Assembly (NCBI GenBank): GCA_028287035.1
Contig: JAQBQL010000252.1
Span: forward strand, 1-23,912
Length of the DNA: 23,912 bases
Direction: 5' to 3'
From: Labilithrix sp.
GTDB lineage: Bacteria > Myxococcota > Polyangia > Polyangiales > Polyangiaceae
This document shows positions 7,623-14,816 of this stretch, piece by piece. Below the pieces are notes generated by a model. That model searched no databases and had not been told where the DNA came from. It saw only the letters and a list, made by a program, of their open reading frames with translations. Every line of letters starts with the position of its first letter. Position 1 is the first letter of the stretch. The translations under genes and the position numbers were made by a program.

Positions 7623-8801
7623 TCAGTGTGGCAGGAGAAACTTCCCGCCGTCGTAGAAGGTCTCTTCGTCGATGGCGCCGCCCCAGACGAGGACGCCGTG
7701 GTCCACCGGGAGGACCCGCGCACCACCTCGCAGTCGAGGCTGTCCCTCGGTGGCCATCGGTACCCATGCGTCAGCGTCAGGGTCATAAATGCCCCCACCG
7801 GCAGGATCGAATCCTCCCCAGACGAGCATCCGCCCGTCGACGAATGCGGCGCGCCCGGGACAAGGGTATTTCCGTAGCGGTCTCCACGTGTCGGTCGCTG
7901 GCCGGTAGGCGCCGCCGCCGGCCTCGCAGTTCGTGCTGCCGTCCCCACACCCAAATCCCGCCCACACGATCATCTCGCTGCCGGTCCATACCGCGGTGTG
8001 ATCATGGCGCGGAGTAGGAGCTCCGTCCCGGGCCATCGGCAGCCAGCGCGAAGTGGCAACGTCATAGATTGCCCCGTCGCCGTGCGACGTCCCGTCATCG
8101 CCGCCCCACACGATCATCTGCGTACCGGTCCAGACGGCCGTGTGGCCCACGCGCGGCGAGGGCGCGCCCGTGGATGGCAACATCGTCCACTGCTTGGATG
8201 AAGGATCGTAGCTCGCGCCGTCGCCGTGGACCCCCGACTGGGAGCTCCGCGGCAGCGTCCAGCCACCAAACACGATCATCCGATCCCCCGCCCATATGGC
8301 CGTGTGCTCGCCGCGGGGTTTTATCGGGGCTGGCGCCTCGAGCGGCTCCCAGACGTCCCGGCTGGGATCGTAGAGTCCCCCGTTCGAGCACGGTGCGAGG
8401 ATCCGTCCACACCCCTCGCCCCCCCAGACGATCATGCGCGTCCCTGTCCAGACCGCGGAATGAAGCTCGCGCGCGGCGGGCGCCCCTGCAGACGCCATCG
8501 TTGACCAGTGGTTGCGCGCCGGATCGTACGCGGCCCCGACCGAGCAAAAGCCGGTAGCGTTTCTCGTTTCATCGGCGCAGTCGCCCGTCATTCCCCAGAG
8601 AAGAACGGACGTTCCTGTCCAGACGCCGGCCTGCGGCACGGAAGGTTCGGGAACGGCGCTCGTGCTCGTCAACGTCCACGATCCCACCCGCGCAATCGGT
8701 GCCGGCTTGCTCGTATCGTTGCCACCGCACCCGCTCAGCGCGAGACACCCTGCAATGCAGACGGCGGCAATCTGCTCGAGCGGGAATCGAAGGAGCTCCA
8801 T
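7623..8801 (-). CDS. kelch-like beta-propeller lipoprotein, upstream copy
   Basis: A 392-residue lipoprotein. The ATG at 8801 is preceded closely by GGTGGAG. The signal peptide ends in ALSGC, giving lipidated Cys25 followed by GGNDTS. From residue about 40 the protein is a row of kelch-type blades (HSAVWTGTRMIVWGGEGCG, HTAIWAGDRMIVFGG, HTAVWTGTQMIVWGGDDG, HTAVWTGSEMIVWAGFGCGD, FVDGRMLVWGG, LPVDHGVLVWGG). Conserved cysteine pairs sit in loops (CADETRNATGFC, GCGRILAPC, GCGDGSTNC) and are kept in the downstream paralogue, so disulfides are likely. It follows the lipoprotein gene at 8892-9515 after 90 bases. The two kelch genes are best explained as a tandem duplication. Function unknown; surface binding or assembly is a guess from the fold. 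Confidence 0.88.
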   Translation of the reverse strand: MELLRFPLEQIAAVCIAGCLALSGCGGNDTSKPAPIARVGSWTLTSTSAVPEPSVPQAGVWTGTSVLLWGMTGDCADETRNATGFCSVGAAYDPARNHWSTMASAGAPAARELHSAVWTGTRMIVWGGEGCGRILAPCSNGGLYDPSRDVWEPLEAPAPIKPRGEHTAIWAGDRMIVFGGWTLPRSSQSGVHGDGASYDPSSKQWTMLPSTGAPSPRVGHTAVWTGTQMIVWGGDDGTSHGDGAIYDVATSRWLPMARDGAPTPRHDHTAVWTGSEMIVWAGFGCGDGSTNCEAGGGAYRPATDTWRPLRKYPCPGRAAFVDGRMLVWGGFDPAGGGIYDPDADAWVPMATEGQPRLRGGARVLPVDHGVLVWGGAIDEETFYDGGKFLLPH

Positions 8802-8891
8802 CGCTCCACCGGATCAGCGGGCCTTCCGGTCGTCAACCCTCGGCGGGAGAAGAGAGGCGGATATTCCGATACAGCGGCACTGACGAGCGGG

Positions 8892-9515
8892 TCAGTCGAC
8901 GCGGCGTCCGTCCCGCGGATCCTCGGCCTGGCGCTCGTAGCGATACGTGAACACCAGGCGGCGAAAGCCTGGGCCGACCACGCGCGCCGCCGGCAGCGGC
9001 GGAGGGGGAAGCCCCGTCTCCATCACGGTGGTCACGTCCCACGCGGGCGCGCGGTGCGATCCCGGCCCAACCGGGAGATCCGTGTACGCGACGAGGAGCG
9101 CCTCGTGCACGCCGGGCTCGGCGAGCGGCGTCGTGCGCGCGTTCTCCAGGAACCGCAGCTCGACGGGCGCCGGATGCAGGCTCGAGAACGCGAGACCGGC
9201 CGGACCCACGCGCGCGAGCCGCGTGGTCACCGCGAAGCCGTGCTCGTACGAGGCTCCGATCGGATAGAGCCGCACCTCGGACCGCCCGTCAGCGCGCAAC
9301 GACGCGAGCACGCGGTTCGCCGCGTCTCCGAACGTCCGGTCCGCGGGCGTCGCGTCGGCCGCGTCCTCGCGCACCAGAAACGGCGGCGACGGCGGCCAGA
9401 ACACGTACGGCATCCGCCCCGCATTCACGACGCGCGGCGCATGCACGCACGCGGTCGCGGTGACGAGGGCCATGGCACCGACGGCCGCACCGCTGACGAG
9501 GGATCGGAGGGTCAT
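8892..9515 (-). CDS. lipoprotein of unknown function
   Basis: A 207-residue protein from the ATG at 9515. It has an N-terminal signal peptide (MTLRSLVSG, then an Ala/Val-rich core) ending in TATAC, with Cys23 as the probable lipid-bearing residue. The mature part has a proline/aromatic stretch (YVFWPPSPPF), then mixed alpha/beta sequence with DLPVGPGSH and RRLVFTYRYERQ near the end. I recognise no domain and see no further cysteines. It lies 47 bases downstream of the lipoprotein gene at 9563-10315 and 90 bases upstream of the first kelch gene, all on the same strand, so the four may share a transcript. Confidence 0.75.
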   Translation of the reverse strand: MTLRSLVSGAAVGAMALVTATACVHAPRVVNAGRMPYVFWPPSPPFLVREDAADATPADRTFGDAANRVLASLRADGRSEVRLYPIGASYEHGFAVTTRLARVGPAGLAFSSLHPAPVELRFLENARTTPLAEPGVHEALLVAYTDLPVGPGSHRAPAWDVTTVMETGLPPPPLPAARVVGPGFRRLVFTYRYERQAEDPRDGRRVD

Positions 9516-9562
9516 CGGGGCGGGCCGCGCGGCGAAACCCGCGCGACCGCCGCTTCATTCCC

Positions 9563-10315
9563 TCAGGCTTCGCACTCGCTCGGCATGCTGCGGAGCGCGT
9601 CGCCCGACTTCGGCGTGAAGAGCAGCTCGTAGGGCGCGCTCGGCTCGGGCGTCACCGCATACGTCGTCTTGGCAGCGCCGACGGTGACGGTCACGTCGGC
9701 CGCGCCGTTCGCCTTGGCGGTGACGGTGTACGTGGCGGCCTTGTTGCTCCACGTGGCCTTGCCGGCATCACTGACGGTGAGCGTGGAGAACGTCGCCTTG
9801 CCTGCGCCTGCGAACGTGAGCTTCGACATGTTGCCGTAGACGCCGGGGGCCGGGCCGAACACCGTCGTCCCCGGGAGCGCGGCGGCGAGACCCGCGAGCG
9901 AAGGCTTGCCGTTGCTGCCGATCGTGGTGAGCCGGCCGTCGACGCTCGCGAGCGCGAGGTTTCCCTTCAGCGCGTCGCGGACCGGCTGGGCCCATACGCT
10001 CGTGGCGATGACCGTCCGGAACTGGCCACACGTGCTGACCGCCGCCTGGAGATCCGCGGCGATGTCGTAGAGCATCGTGCCGTCGTCGCACACCTCGCCG
10101 CGGTTACGCAGCTTCGCGTGGTCGACCGCCGCCTTGTACTTCGTGAACGCCGCGTTGTAGGCCGCGCTCGAGCAGCTCGCCTTTGCCGCCGTCACCGCCG
10201 CGTCGTCGGACGCGAGGTCCTCCGCGCCAGGATCGGCGTCGGTCGGCGCCGCGCACGCGAGGAGGTTCGTGGCCACCAGACCGAGCACACCGACCAGGGA
10301 GAGCGAGAGCTTCAT
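9563..10315 (-). CDS. lipoprotein of unknown function
   Basis: A 250-residue protein. The ATG at 10315 is chosen because GGGAGG (10325-10330 on this strand) lies nine bases before it; an in-frame GTG at 10324 would abut that site. The signal peptide ends in NLLAC, with Cys21 lipidated and an acidic linker (PTDADPGAEDLASDD) after it. Residues about 45-110 are helical and Ala/Lys-rich (SAAYNAAFTKYKAAVDHAK) with several cysteines. The C-terminal part (about 170-250) is beta-rich with Thr/Val repeats (KATWSNKAATYTVTAK, ADVTVTVG), resembling an Ig-like or lipocalin-like sheet. No family recognised. It is the first gene of the minus-strand run toward the kelch genes, facing the divergent membrane gene at 10525 across a 209-base region with two palindromes. 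Confidence 0.78.
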   Translation of the reverse strand: MKLSLSLVGVLGLVATNLLACAAPTDADPGAEDLASDDAAVTAAKASCSSAAYNAAFTKYKAAVDHAKLRNRGEVCDDGTMLYDIAADLQAAVSTCGQFRTVIATSVWAQPVRDALKGNLALASVDGRLTTIGSNGKPSLAGLAAALPGTTVFGPAPGVYGNMSKLTFAGAGKATFSTLTVSDAGKATWSNKAATYTVTAKANGAADVTVTVGAAKTTYAVTPEPSAPYELLFTPKSGDALRSMPSECEA

Positions 10316-10324
10316 GATGCTCAC

Positions 10325-10330
10325 CCTCCC
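10325..10330 (-). promoter_or_regulatory. Shine-Dalgarno site deciding the start of the 9563-10315 gene
   Basis: GGGAGG on the minus strand, nine bases before ATG 10315 and directly against the alternative GTG at 10324. It therefore favours the ATG. Confidence 0.65.
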
Positions 10331-10373
10331 AGCAAGAGATACGCCGTAATACTACATGCACCGACAAGAGCGC

Positions 10374-10404
10374 CAATCGAACGATTGCGCGCACTTGCGA
10401 GTGC
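10374..10404. promoter_or_regulatory. two adjacent 14-bp palindromes in a divergent intergenic region
   Basis: CAATCG-AA-CGATTG (10374-10387) and GCACT-TGCG-AGTGC (10391-10404) lie three bases apart between the divergent genes starting at 10315 and 10525. A weak minus-strand promoter candidate overlaps the first: TTGGCG at 10371-10376, then 16 bases, then TAGTAT. The arrangement looks like an operator pair for a dimeric repressor or activator. No regulator gene is adjacent. Confidence 0.4.
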
Positions 10405-10524
10405 CGAGACCGCCGACCCCGGTGGAAACGTGAACCATACCTGGACGACCGGACCCTCATGGCAAAACGCAGCGGACCCGCGCTCGGCCGCCCGCGACCG
10501 CGACGGGTCGCCTAGATTTCGGGC

Positions 10525-11103
10525 GTGTCGACCTTCTCGACCACCGCGCGTCTCATGCTGCGGCCCTTCCGCACCTACGCGGCGCTCGCGCGCGCGGATG
10601 ACGAGCACGGCCGGCCGACCGTGGTGGTCGGGATGGCGCGCCTCGCGTTCGTGACCGGCGCGTTCGTGGCGCTCACCGCGACCGGACGGCTCGCTCCCTT
10701 CGAGCTCGTCTCGGGGATGATCTCGTTCGCGTACGTGCCGGTGCTCCACTTCCTGTCGGTGGCGGCCGCCACCCGCCTCGCCGACCGGCGCATCGATCCA
10801 CGGCGGGCCTATGCCCTCTACGCGGAGGGCTACGGTCCGTGGTTCCTGCTGATGCTCGGGATCGTCGGCGGCTCGCTCTTCGTACACCAGCCGGCGCGCC
10901 TCCTCTCACGCGGCAGCAGCCTCCTCATGCTCGCGACGTTCGCGTGGAGCGGGACGCTCACGTTCGCGTGCTTCCGCGCGGGCCTCGGGATGACGCGCCG
11001 ACGCGCCGCGCTCGCCCTCGTCGTGCACTATCTCGTCGTCACGGCGCTGGTCCTCGCGTTCTTCCTCCTGGCCGGGCAGCTCCTGCCCATCCTTCCTCGA
11101 TGA
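10525..11103 (+). CDS. multi-pass inner-membrane protein (possibly Yip1-like)
   Basis: A 192-residue integral membrane protein with about five hydrophobic segments: roughly residues 35-55, 60-82, 106-122, 131-150 and 162-188. Start GTG 10525 is the first in frame after a stop; ATG at 10555 (residue 11) is possible, and neither has a clear Shine-Dalgarno. The N-terminal RLMLRPFRTYAAL, with membrane helices after a short cytoplasmic lead, recalls the bacterial Yip1/YIF1-like group, but I cannot confirm this. The stop TGA (11101-11103) overlaps the next ATG (11100), so it is translationally coupled to the membrane-anchored PHP phosphoesterase. That suggests the two act together at the membrane. 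Confidence 0.8.
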   Translation: MSTFSTTARLMLRPFRTYAALARADDEHGRPTVVVGMARLAFVTGAFVALTATGRLAPFELVSGMISFAYVPVLHFLSVAAATRLADRRIDPRRAYALYAEGYGPWFLLMLGIVGGSLFVHQPARLLSRGSSLLMLATFAWSGTLTFACFRAGLGMTRRRAALALVVHYLVVTALVLAFFLLAGQLLPILPR

Positions 11104-12011
11104 GCGCCGGCAAGCTCTCGCTCTCGCCCGCGTTCCTCGTGGCCAGCGCCTGCGTGGTGGCCGGGGCGATCGGCGGATACGTGTGTGACGTCGCGCCGGC
11201 GCGGCCCGTCGTGCACCGCGCCGGGTACCGGGTGCTCGAGGGCGACTTCCACGCGCACACCGCGTGGAGCGACGGATCCCTCTCGCCGCTCGGCGTCGTG
11301 CGCCAGGCGAACCGGCGCGGCCTCGACGTGATCGCGATCACCGAGCACAACACGGTGTGGCCGTCGCGGTTCGCGCAGGCGTATGCGCCTGCCGATCAGC
11401 CGCTCGTGCTCACCGGGCAGGAGGTGACGACCGCTCGCTTCCACGTCATCGCGATCGGGATCGAGCACACCGTCTCGCCCGACCAGCCGCTCGATGACGT
11501 CATCGACGCGATCCACGCGCAGCACGGCGTCGCCATCATCGCGCATCCCGTCCCTCTCTACTGGCCGCACATCCTCGCCTCGCGGGAACGGTTCGACGCC
11601 GCGGAGGTCGTGCACCCCATCGCGTTCTCGGAGACGAGCGGCGCGTGGAGCTACGCGGAGATGGTCCGCTTCTCGCGCGAGGCGAAGGGCCCGCTCGGCG
11701 CCATCGGCTCCTCCGATTACCACTGGATGAGCGTGCTCGGGCTGTGCCGTACGCTGGTGTTCGTCACCGAGCCGGTCACGCAGGCGAGCGTCGTGGAGGC
11801 GATTCGCGCGCATCGCACCGTGACCGTCGGTCCGGATGGCACGGCCTACGGGGACGCGGCCTCCATCGCGGCGCTCGAACGCGAGCCCATCGCGCCCCGC
11901 GCGCCCGACTACGAGTACCGCGGCTCGGGCGTCGCCGACCGCGTGCTGCGCGCGATCGGCTGGATGGGGCTCCTCGGGGTCGTGCTCCTCCGCGCGCGGC
12001 GCAAGGCCTAG
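11100..12011 (+). CDS. membrane-anchored PHP-domain phosphoesterase
   Basis: A 303-residue metal-dependent hydrolase of the PHP superfamily. It overlaps the upstream gene by ATGA. Residues 11-28 are a hydrophobic anchor or signal, so the catalytic domain is probably periplasmic. The metal and catalytic set looks complete: H51 and H53 (DFHAHT), D58, H83 (AITEHN), E108 (GQEVTT), H115, H149 (IIAHP), and D206/H208 (GSSDYH). A second hydrophobic segment (about 283-298, GWMGLLGVVLL) ends in a basic RARRKA tail, so both ends may sit in the membrane. The family includes CehA/McbA-like carbohydrate-linked phosphoesterases and histidinol-phosphate phosphatase relatives. The exported architecture argues against histidine synthesis. 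Substrate unknown. It converges on the TonB-like gene, with stop codons seven bases apart. Confidence 0.88.
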   Translation: MSAGKLSLSPAFLVASACVVAGAIGGYVCDVAPARPVVHRAGYRVLEGDFHAHTAWSDGSLSPLGVVRQANRRGLDVIAITEHNTVWPSRFAQAYAPADQPLVLTGQEVTTARFHVIAIGIEHTVSPDQPLDDVIDAIHAQHGVAIIAHPVPLYWPHILASRERFDAAEVVHPIAFSETSGAWSYAEMVRFSREAKGPLGAIGSSDYHWMSVLGLCRTLVFVTEPVTQASVVEAIRAHRTVTVGPDGTAYGDAASIAALEREPIAPRAPDYEYRGSGVADRVLRAIGWMGLLGVVLLRARRKA

Positions 12012-12018
12012 CGGCGCG

Positions 12019-13410
12019 TCACTTGATGATCGGATTCGCGGCGACGAAGGGCGCGCGGATGTGGAGCGTCTGCCGGCCGAGCGCCAGGAGCGCCGCGGGG
12101 ATCGGCTCGAAGGGTCCGGCGCGGCGGATGGCGTCGGCGCAGTTGCGGTCGAACTCGTCGATGCCGCTCGGACGCCGCGGCGGCCAGCTGACCGATACCG
12201 TGCCATCACGCGCGATCGTGAAGTCGAGAATGACCGTCCCCTGTTTCAGCTCGAGGAGCGCGCTCTTGGGGAACGCGTTGCGCCACAGCGGATCGATGCG
12301 GGCGTGGATCTTCCGGAAGTAGGGCACGAGCTGCGGATCGTCGGTGAAGAAGTCGAACACCTCGCCGTCGCCATTACCGAGGACGTGCGAGGCCGAGCCG
12401 CGCGCGTCGCTGCCGCCCGCCCCGGGATCGGGAGCAGGCCCTGGCGAGCCGCCGACGCCGGCCCCCGCGAAGCCGCCGGCGTAGCTCGCGTGCACCGAGG
12501 ACTGCACGAGGGCAGCGACCTCCTGATCGCTGTCGACGGTGTCCTTCGGCCGGCCCTGGTACGCGGCGGTGATCGACGGCGGCCCCTCGGCCACCGCGGG
12601 ACGGCCGAGCGCGATGCGCGCGGCGGCCACGTGATCGGCCCCTGGCGCTCCGTTCCTCACGCCCTGTCCGGGGCTTGCGAGGAGCTGGCCGGGGCGCGGA
12701 CCACCGGCGATCGCGCCTGCTGCCTCCGCGTCGTCCGTCTCGCGCGTCCCGGCGCGCCCGCCGGTCACCGACGCGGGGCGCGGCACGACGAGGGATCCGC
12801 GGCTCGGGTCGCGGGCCGCGGAGGGACGACGCTCCTGGTGCTCGCCCGCCCCGCTCGCGAGGAACGTGAGCTCCATGGGATGGGTCGTGGAGCGCCGGTC
12901 GTCGCGCGTCTGGCGCTGCTCGGCATTGCGGAGCCGCTGCTCCTGCTCGCGATCGAGGCGGCTCAGCAGATCCGGGCTGAGGCTCAGGTCCTCGGCGCGG
13001 GCCGCCAGGTTCGTCGCCTTCACGCTCGTCGCCTCGCCGCCCTGACCGCGGGCGCCGGTGTCGACGCGCGCGACGGTCGCGCCGCCATGCGCGACCGGCA
13101 CGATGCCCTCGACCGCCACCTCGTGCTCGGCGAGCAAGGTCCCCTCGTCGAAGGTCGGCAGCTCCGCCGGATAGGCCGCGGAGGGCGCTGCCGTCCGCGT
13201 GTCGAGCACGTGAGCGTCCCGGGACTGCGAGAAGTGATACGCGACGAGCCCTGCGACCGAGAGCAGGCCGAGGTGCGCGAACACCGACGCGATGAGCGAC
13301 CAGCCAGCCTTCGTGGGCGCGAAGGAGCGCGGGCGCGGGCGTCTGGAGGAGGAGGGTCGTGCCACGGGCGAACGACTTCGAGCGTAGGCCGCCGGCCCGG
13401 CTTTCGCCAC
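12019..13410 (-). CDS. TonB-like energy-transducer / TolA-like protein
   Basis: A 463-residue protein from GTG 13410 (no clear Shine-Dalgarno; GTG 13362, residue 17, is also possible). The Arg/Pro-rich cytoplasmic lead (residues 1-33) is followed by one membrane segment (about 34-60, GWSLIASVFAHLGLLSVAGL). Then comes a long disordered Ala/Gly/Arg-rich periplasmic region, with a short coiled-coil-like stretch near 145-180 (LLSRLDREQEQRLRNAEQR). The C-terminal 110 residues hold a TonB/TolA-type module: VPYFRKIHARIDPLWRNAFP, GTVILDFTIARDGTVSVSW, EFDRNCADAIRRAGPFEPIP and the closing strand LHIRAPF. Such proteins couple the proton-motive force to outer-membrane transport or integrity. No exbB/exbD or receptor is nearby; instead it follows tatD by 37 bases on the same strand. 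Confidence 0.85.
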   Translation of the reverse strand: MAKAGPAAYARSRSPVARPSSSRRPRPRSFAPTKAGWSLIASVFAHLGLLSVAGLVAYHFSQSRDAHVLDTRTAAPSAAYPAELPTFDEGTLLAEHEVAVEGIVPVAHGGATVARVDTGARGQGGEATSVKATNLAARAEDLSLSPDLLSRLDREQEQRLRNAEQRQTRDDRRSTTHPMELTFLASGAGEHQERRPSAARDPSRGSLVVPRPASVTGGRAGTRETDDAEAAGAIAGGPRPGQLLASPGQGVRNGAPGADHVAAARIALGRPAVAEGPPSITAAYQGRPKDTVDSDQEVAALVQSSVHASYAGGFAGAGVGGSPGPAPDPGAGGSDARGSASHVLGNGDGEVFDFFTDDPQLVPYFRKIHARIDPLWRNAFPKSALLELKQGTVILDFTIARDGTVSVSWPPRRPSGIDEFDRNCADAIRRAGPFEPIPAALLALGRQTLHIRAPFVAANPIIK

Positions 13411-13447
13411 GCGAGGGCGCGAGCGCCTCGATGTAGTCAGACGGCCT

Positions 13448-14233
13448 TCACGCCGTGAAGCGCCGCCGGAACGCGCGCTCGGCGTTCACGCTCGTCGCCT
13501 CGCAGAGCGCCTCGAACGCGATGCCGCGCAGCTCGGCCACACGCCGCGCGGTGTGCACGACGTACGAGGGCTCGTTGGGACGGCCGCGCTTCGGGATGGG
13601 CGCGAGGTAGGGGCTGTCGGTCTCCACCAGGATGCGCTCGAGCGGCGCCCAGGCGGCGACCTCCTGGATCGCCACCGACGACTTGAAGGTGACGATCCCC
13701 GAGAACGATAGATCGAACCCGAGGTCGAGCGCGCGCGCCGCGAAAGCTTTGTCCTCGCTGAAGCAGTGGATGACGCCGCCGACGTCGCGCGCGCCCTCCT
13801 GCTCGAGGATGTCGAGCGTGTCGGCCGCCGCCTCGCGCGTGTGGATGACGATGGGCTTGCCGAGCTTCCGCGCCAGGCCGACCAGGCGCGCAAAGGCGGC
13901 GCGCTGAACGTCGCGCGGCGAGTGATCGTAGTGGTAGTCGAGCCCGATCTCGCCGACCGCGACGACCTCGTCGGCGAGGGCGAGCGCGGCGAGCTCCTCG
14001 TAGGCCGCGTCGGTCAGGGTGAGCGCGTCGTGCGGGTGCACGCCGATGGCGGCGGCCGCGCGGTCGTTCACCCGCCGCGCGAGCGCGACCGCGGCGCGCG
14101 CCGGGGCGAGGTCGGCACCGACGCCGATGACGACGAAGCCATGGACGCCCGCCTCTTTGGCGCGGGCGAGCACCTCGTCGGGACCTTGCGGGAAGTACTG
14201 CGGATCGAGGTGGCAATGCGTGTCGACGAGCAC
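13448..14233 (-). CDS. tatD: TatD-family metal-dependent DNase
   Basis: A 261-residue TIM-barrel hydrolase, the normal length for the family. It starts at GTG 14233, giving the canonical VDTHCHLD N-terminus. Metal-binding and catalytic residues are all visible: H6 and H8 (THCH), E95 (GEIGLDYH), H131 (VIHTREA), H156 (VIHCFSED) and D206 (ETDSPYLAP). Family members act as 3'-5' DNases in DNA repair and turnover, and in some organisms in D-aminoacyl-tRNA or cell-death-related functions. The symbol tatD is used for the family; the E. coli yjjV/ycfH paralogues cannot be separated by eye. It is upstream of the TonB-like gene. Its start is only 25 bases from the divergent gene at 14259, so the two promoters must overlap or lie inside the genes. 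Confidence 0.95.
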   Translation of the reverse strand: MLVDTHCHLDPQYFPQGPDEVLARAKEAGVHGFVVIGVGADLAPARAAVALARRVNDRAAAAIGVHPHDALTLTDAAYEELAALALADEVVAVGEIGLDYHYDHSPRDVQRAAFARLVGLARKLGKPIVIHTREAAADTLDILEQEGARDVGGVIHCFSEDKAFAARALDLGFDLSFSGIVTFKSSVAIQEVAAWAPLERILVETDSPYLAPIPKRGRPNEPSYVVHTARRVAELRGIAFEALCEATSVNAERAFRRRFTA

Positions 14234-14258
14234 GGTGGCGGGAGCTTACCCTGCCGTC

Positions 14259-14810
14259 GTGGGAATGCTCGACGAAGAGGCCTTCCGGGCGCTGCTCGAT
14301 GCGCGGGGCGTGCTCCTTCCCGGCGCCCTGTCGCCGCCCGAGCGCGACCTCGGGTATGCGGTGTTCGCGCAGCGTCCCGACGCGTGGCTCCACGGCGAGC
14401 ACCTCAAGCGTCAGGCCGCGCAGTTCTTCGGCGTGAAGCTCGGCTTCACCGTCGACAAGCATCTCGAGGGCGAGGCCCCGCTCGTCGACGCTGCGCGGGT
14501 CGTGATCAGCGGCGAGGGCGCGGCCGGCACGCGCCTCTGCATCGGCCGGCCGGCGACCGCTGCCGACGTCGCCGAGGCCGAGAGCGCCGAGCGGCGCATG
14601 GGGACGTACGGCCTCGCGCTGCTCGCCGGGCGCTGCCGCATGATCTGGCTCGTCGAGACCGAATCGCCCGACGACCGCGCCGCGCTCGTGCTCGCGGCGG
14701 TGCTCGCCAGCGTGCTGCTCGGTCCGATCCTCGGCCCGGGCGGCGACGAGCTCCTGGGCGTGCGAAGCGCCCGGCTCAAGCTCGAAGGCCGCGCGAGCCC
14801 GTACCGCTGA
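14259..14810 (+). CDS. hypothetical cytoplasmic protein
   Basis: A 183-residue protein from GTG 14259, or 181 residues from ATG 14265; GTGGGAATG offers both and neither has a clear Shine-Dalgarno. There is no signal peptide. The sequence is mixed helix/strand with a hydrophobic stretch near residues 147-163 (LVLAAVLASVLLGPILGPG) that may be a buried helix rather than a membrane span. The pattern HGEHLKRQAAQFFGVKLGF and GTRLCIGRPATAADVAEAE suggests a compact soluble enzyme-like or binding fold, but I recognise no family. It diverges from tatD and converges on the lipoprotein gene, with stop codons six bases apart. G/C at third codon positions supports real coding. Confidence 0.75.
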   Translation: MGMLDEEAFRALLDARGVLLPGALSPPERDLGYAVFAQRPDAWLHGEHLKRQAAQFFGVKLGFTVDKHLEGEAPLVDAARVVISGEGAAGTRLCIGRPATAADVAEAESAERRMGTYGLALLAGRCRMIWLVETESPDDRAALVLAAVLASVLLGPILGPGGDELLGVRSARLKLEGRASPYR

Positions 14811-14816
14811 GCGCCG

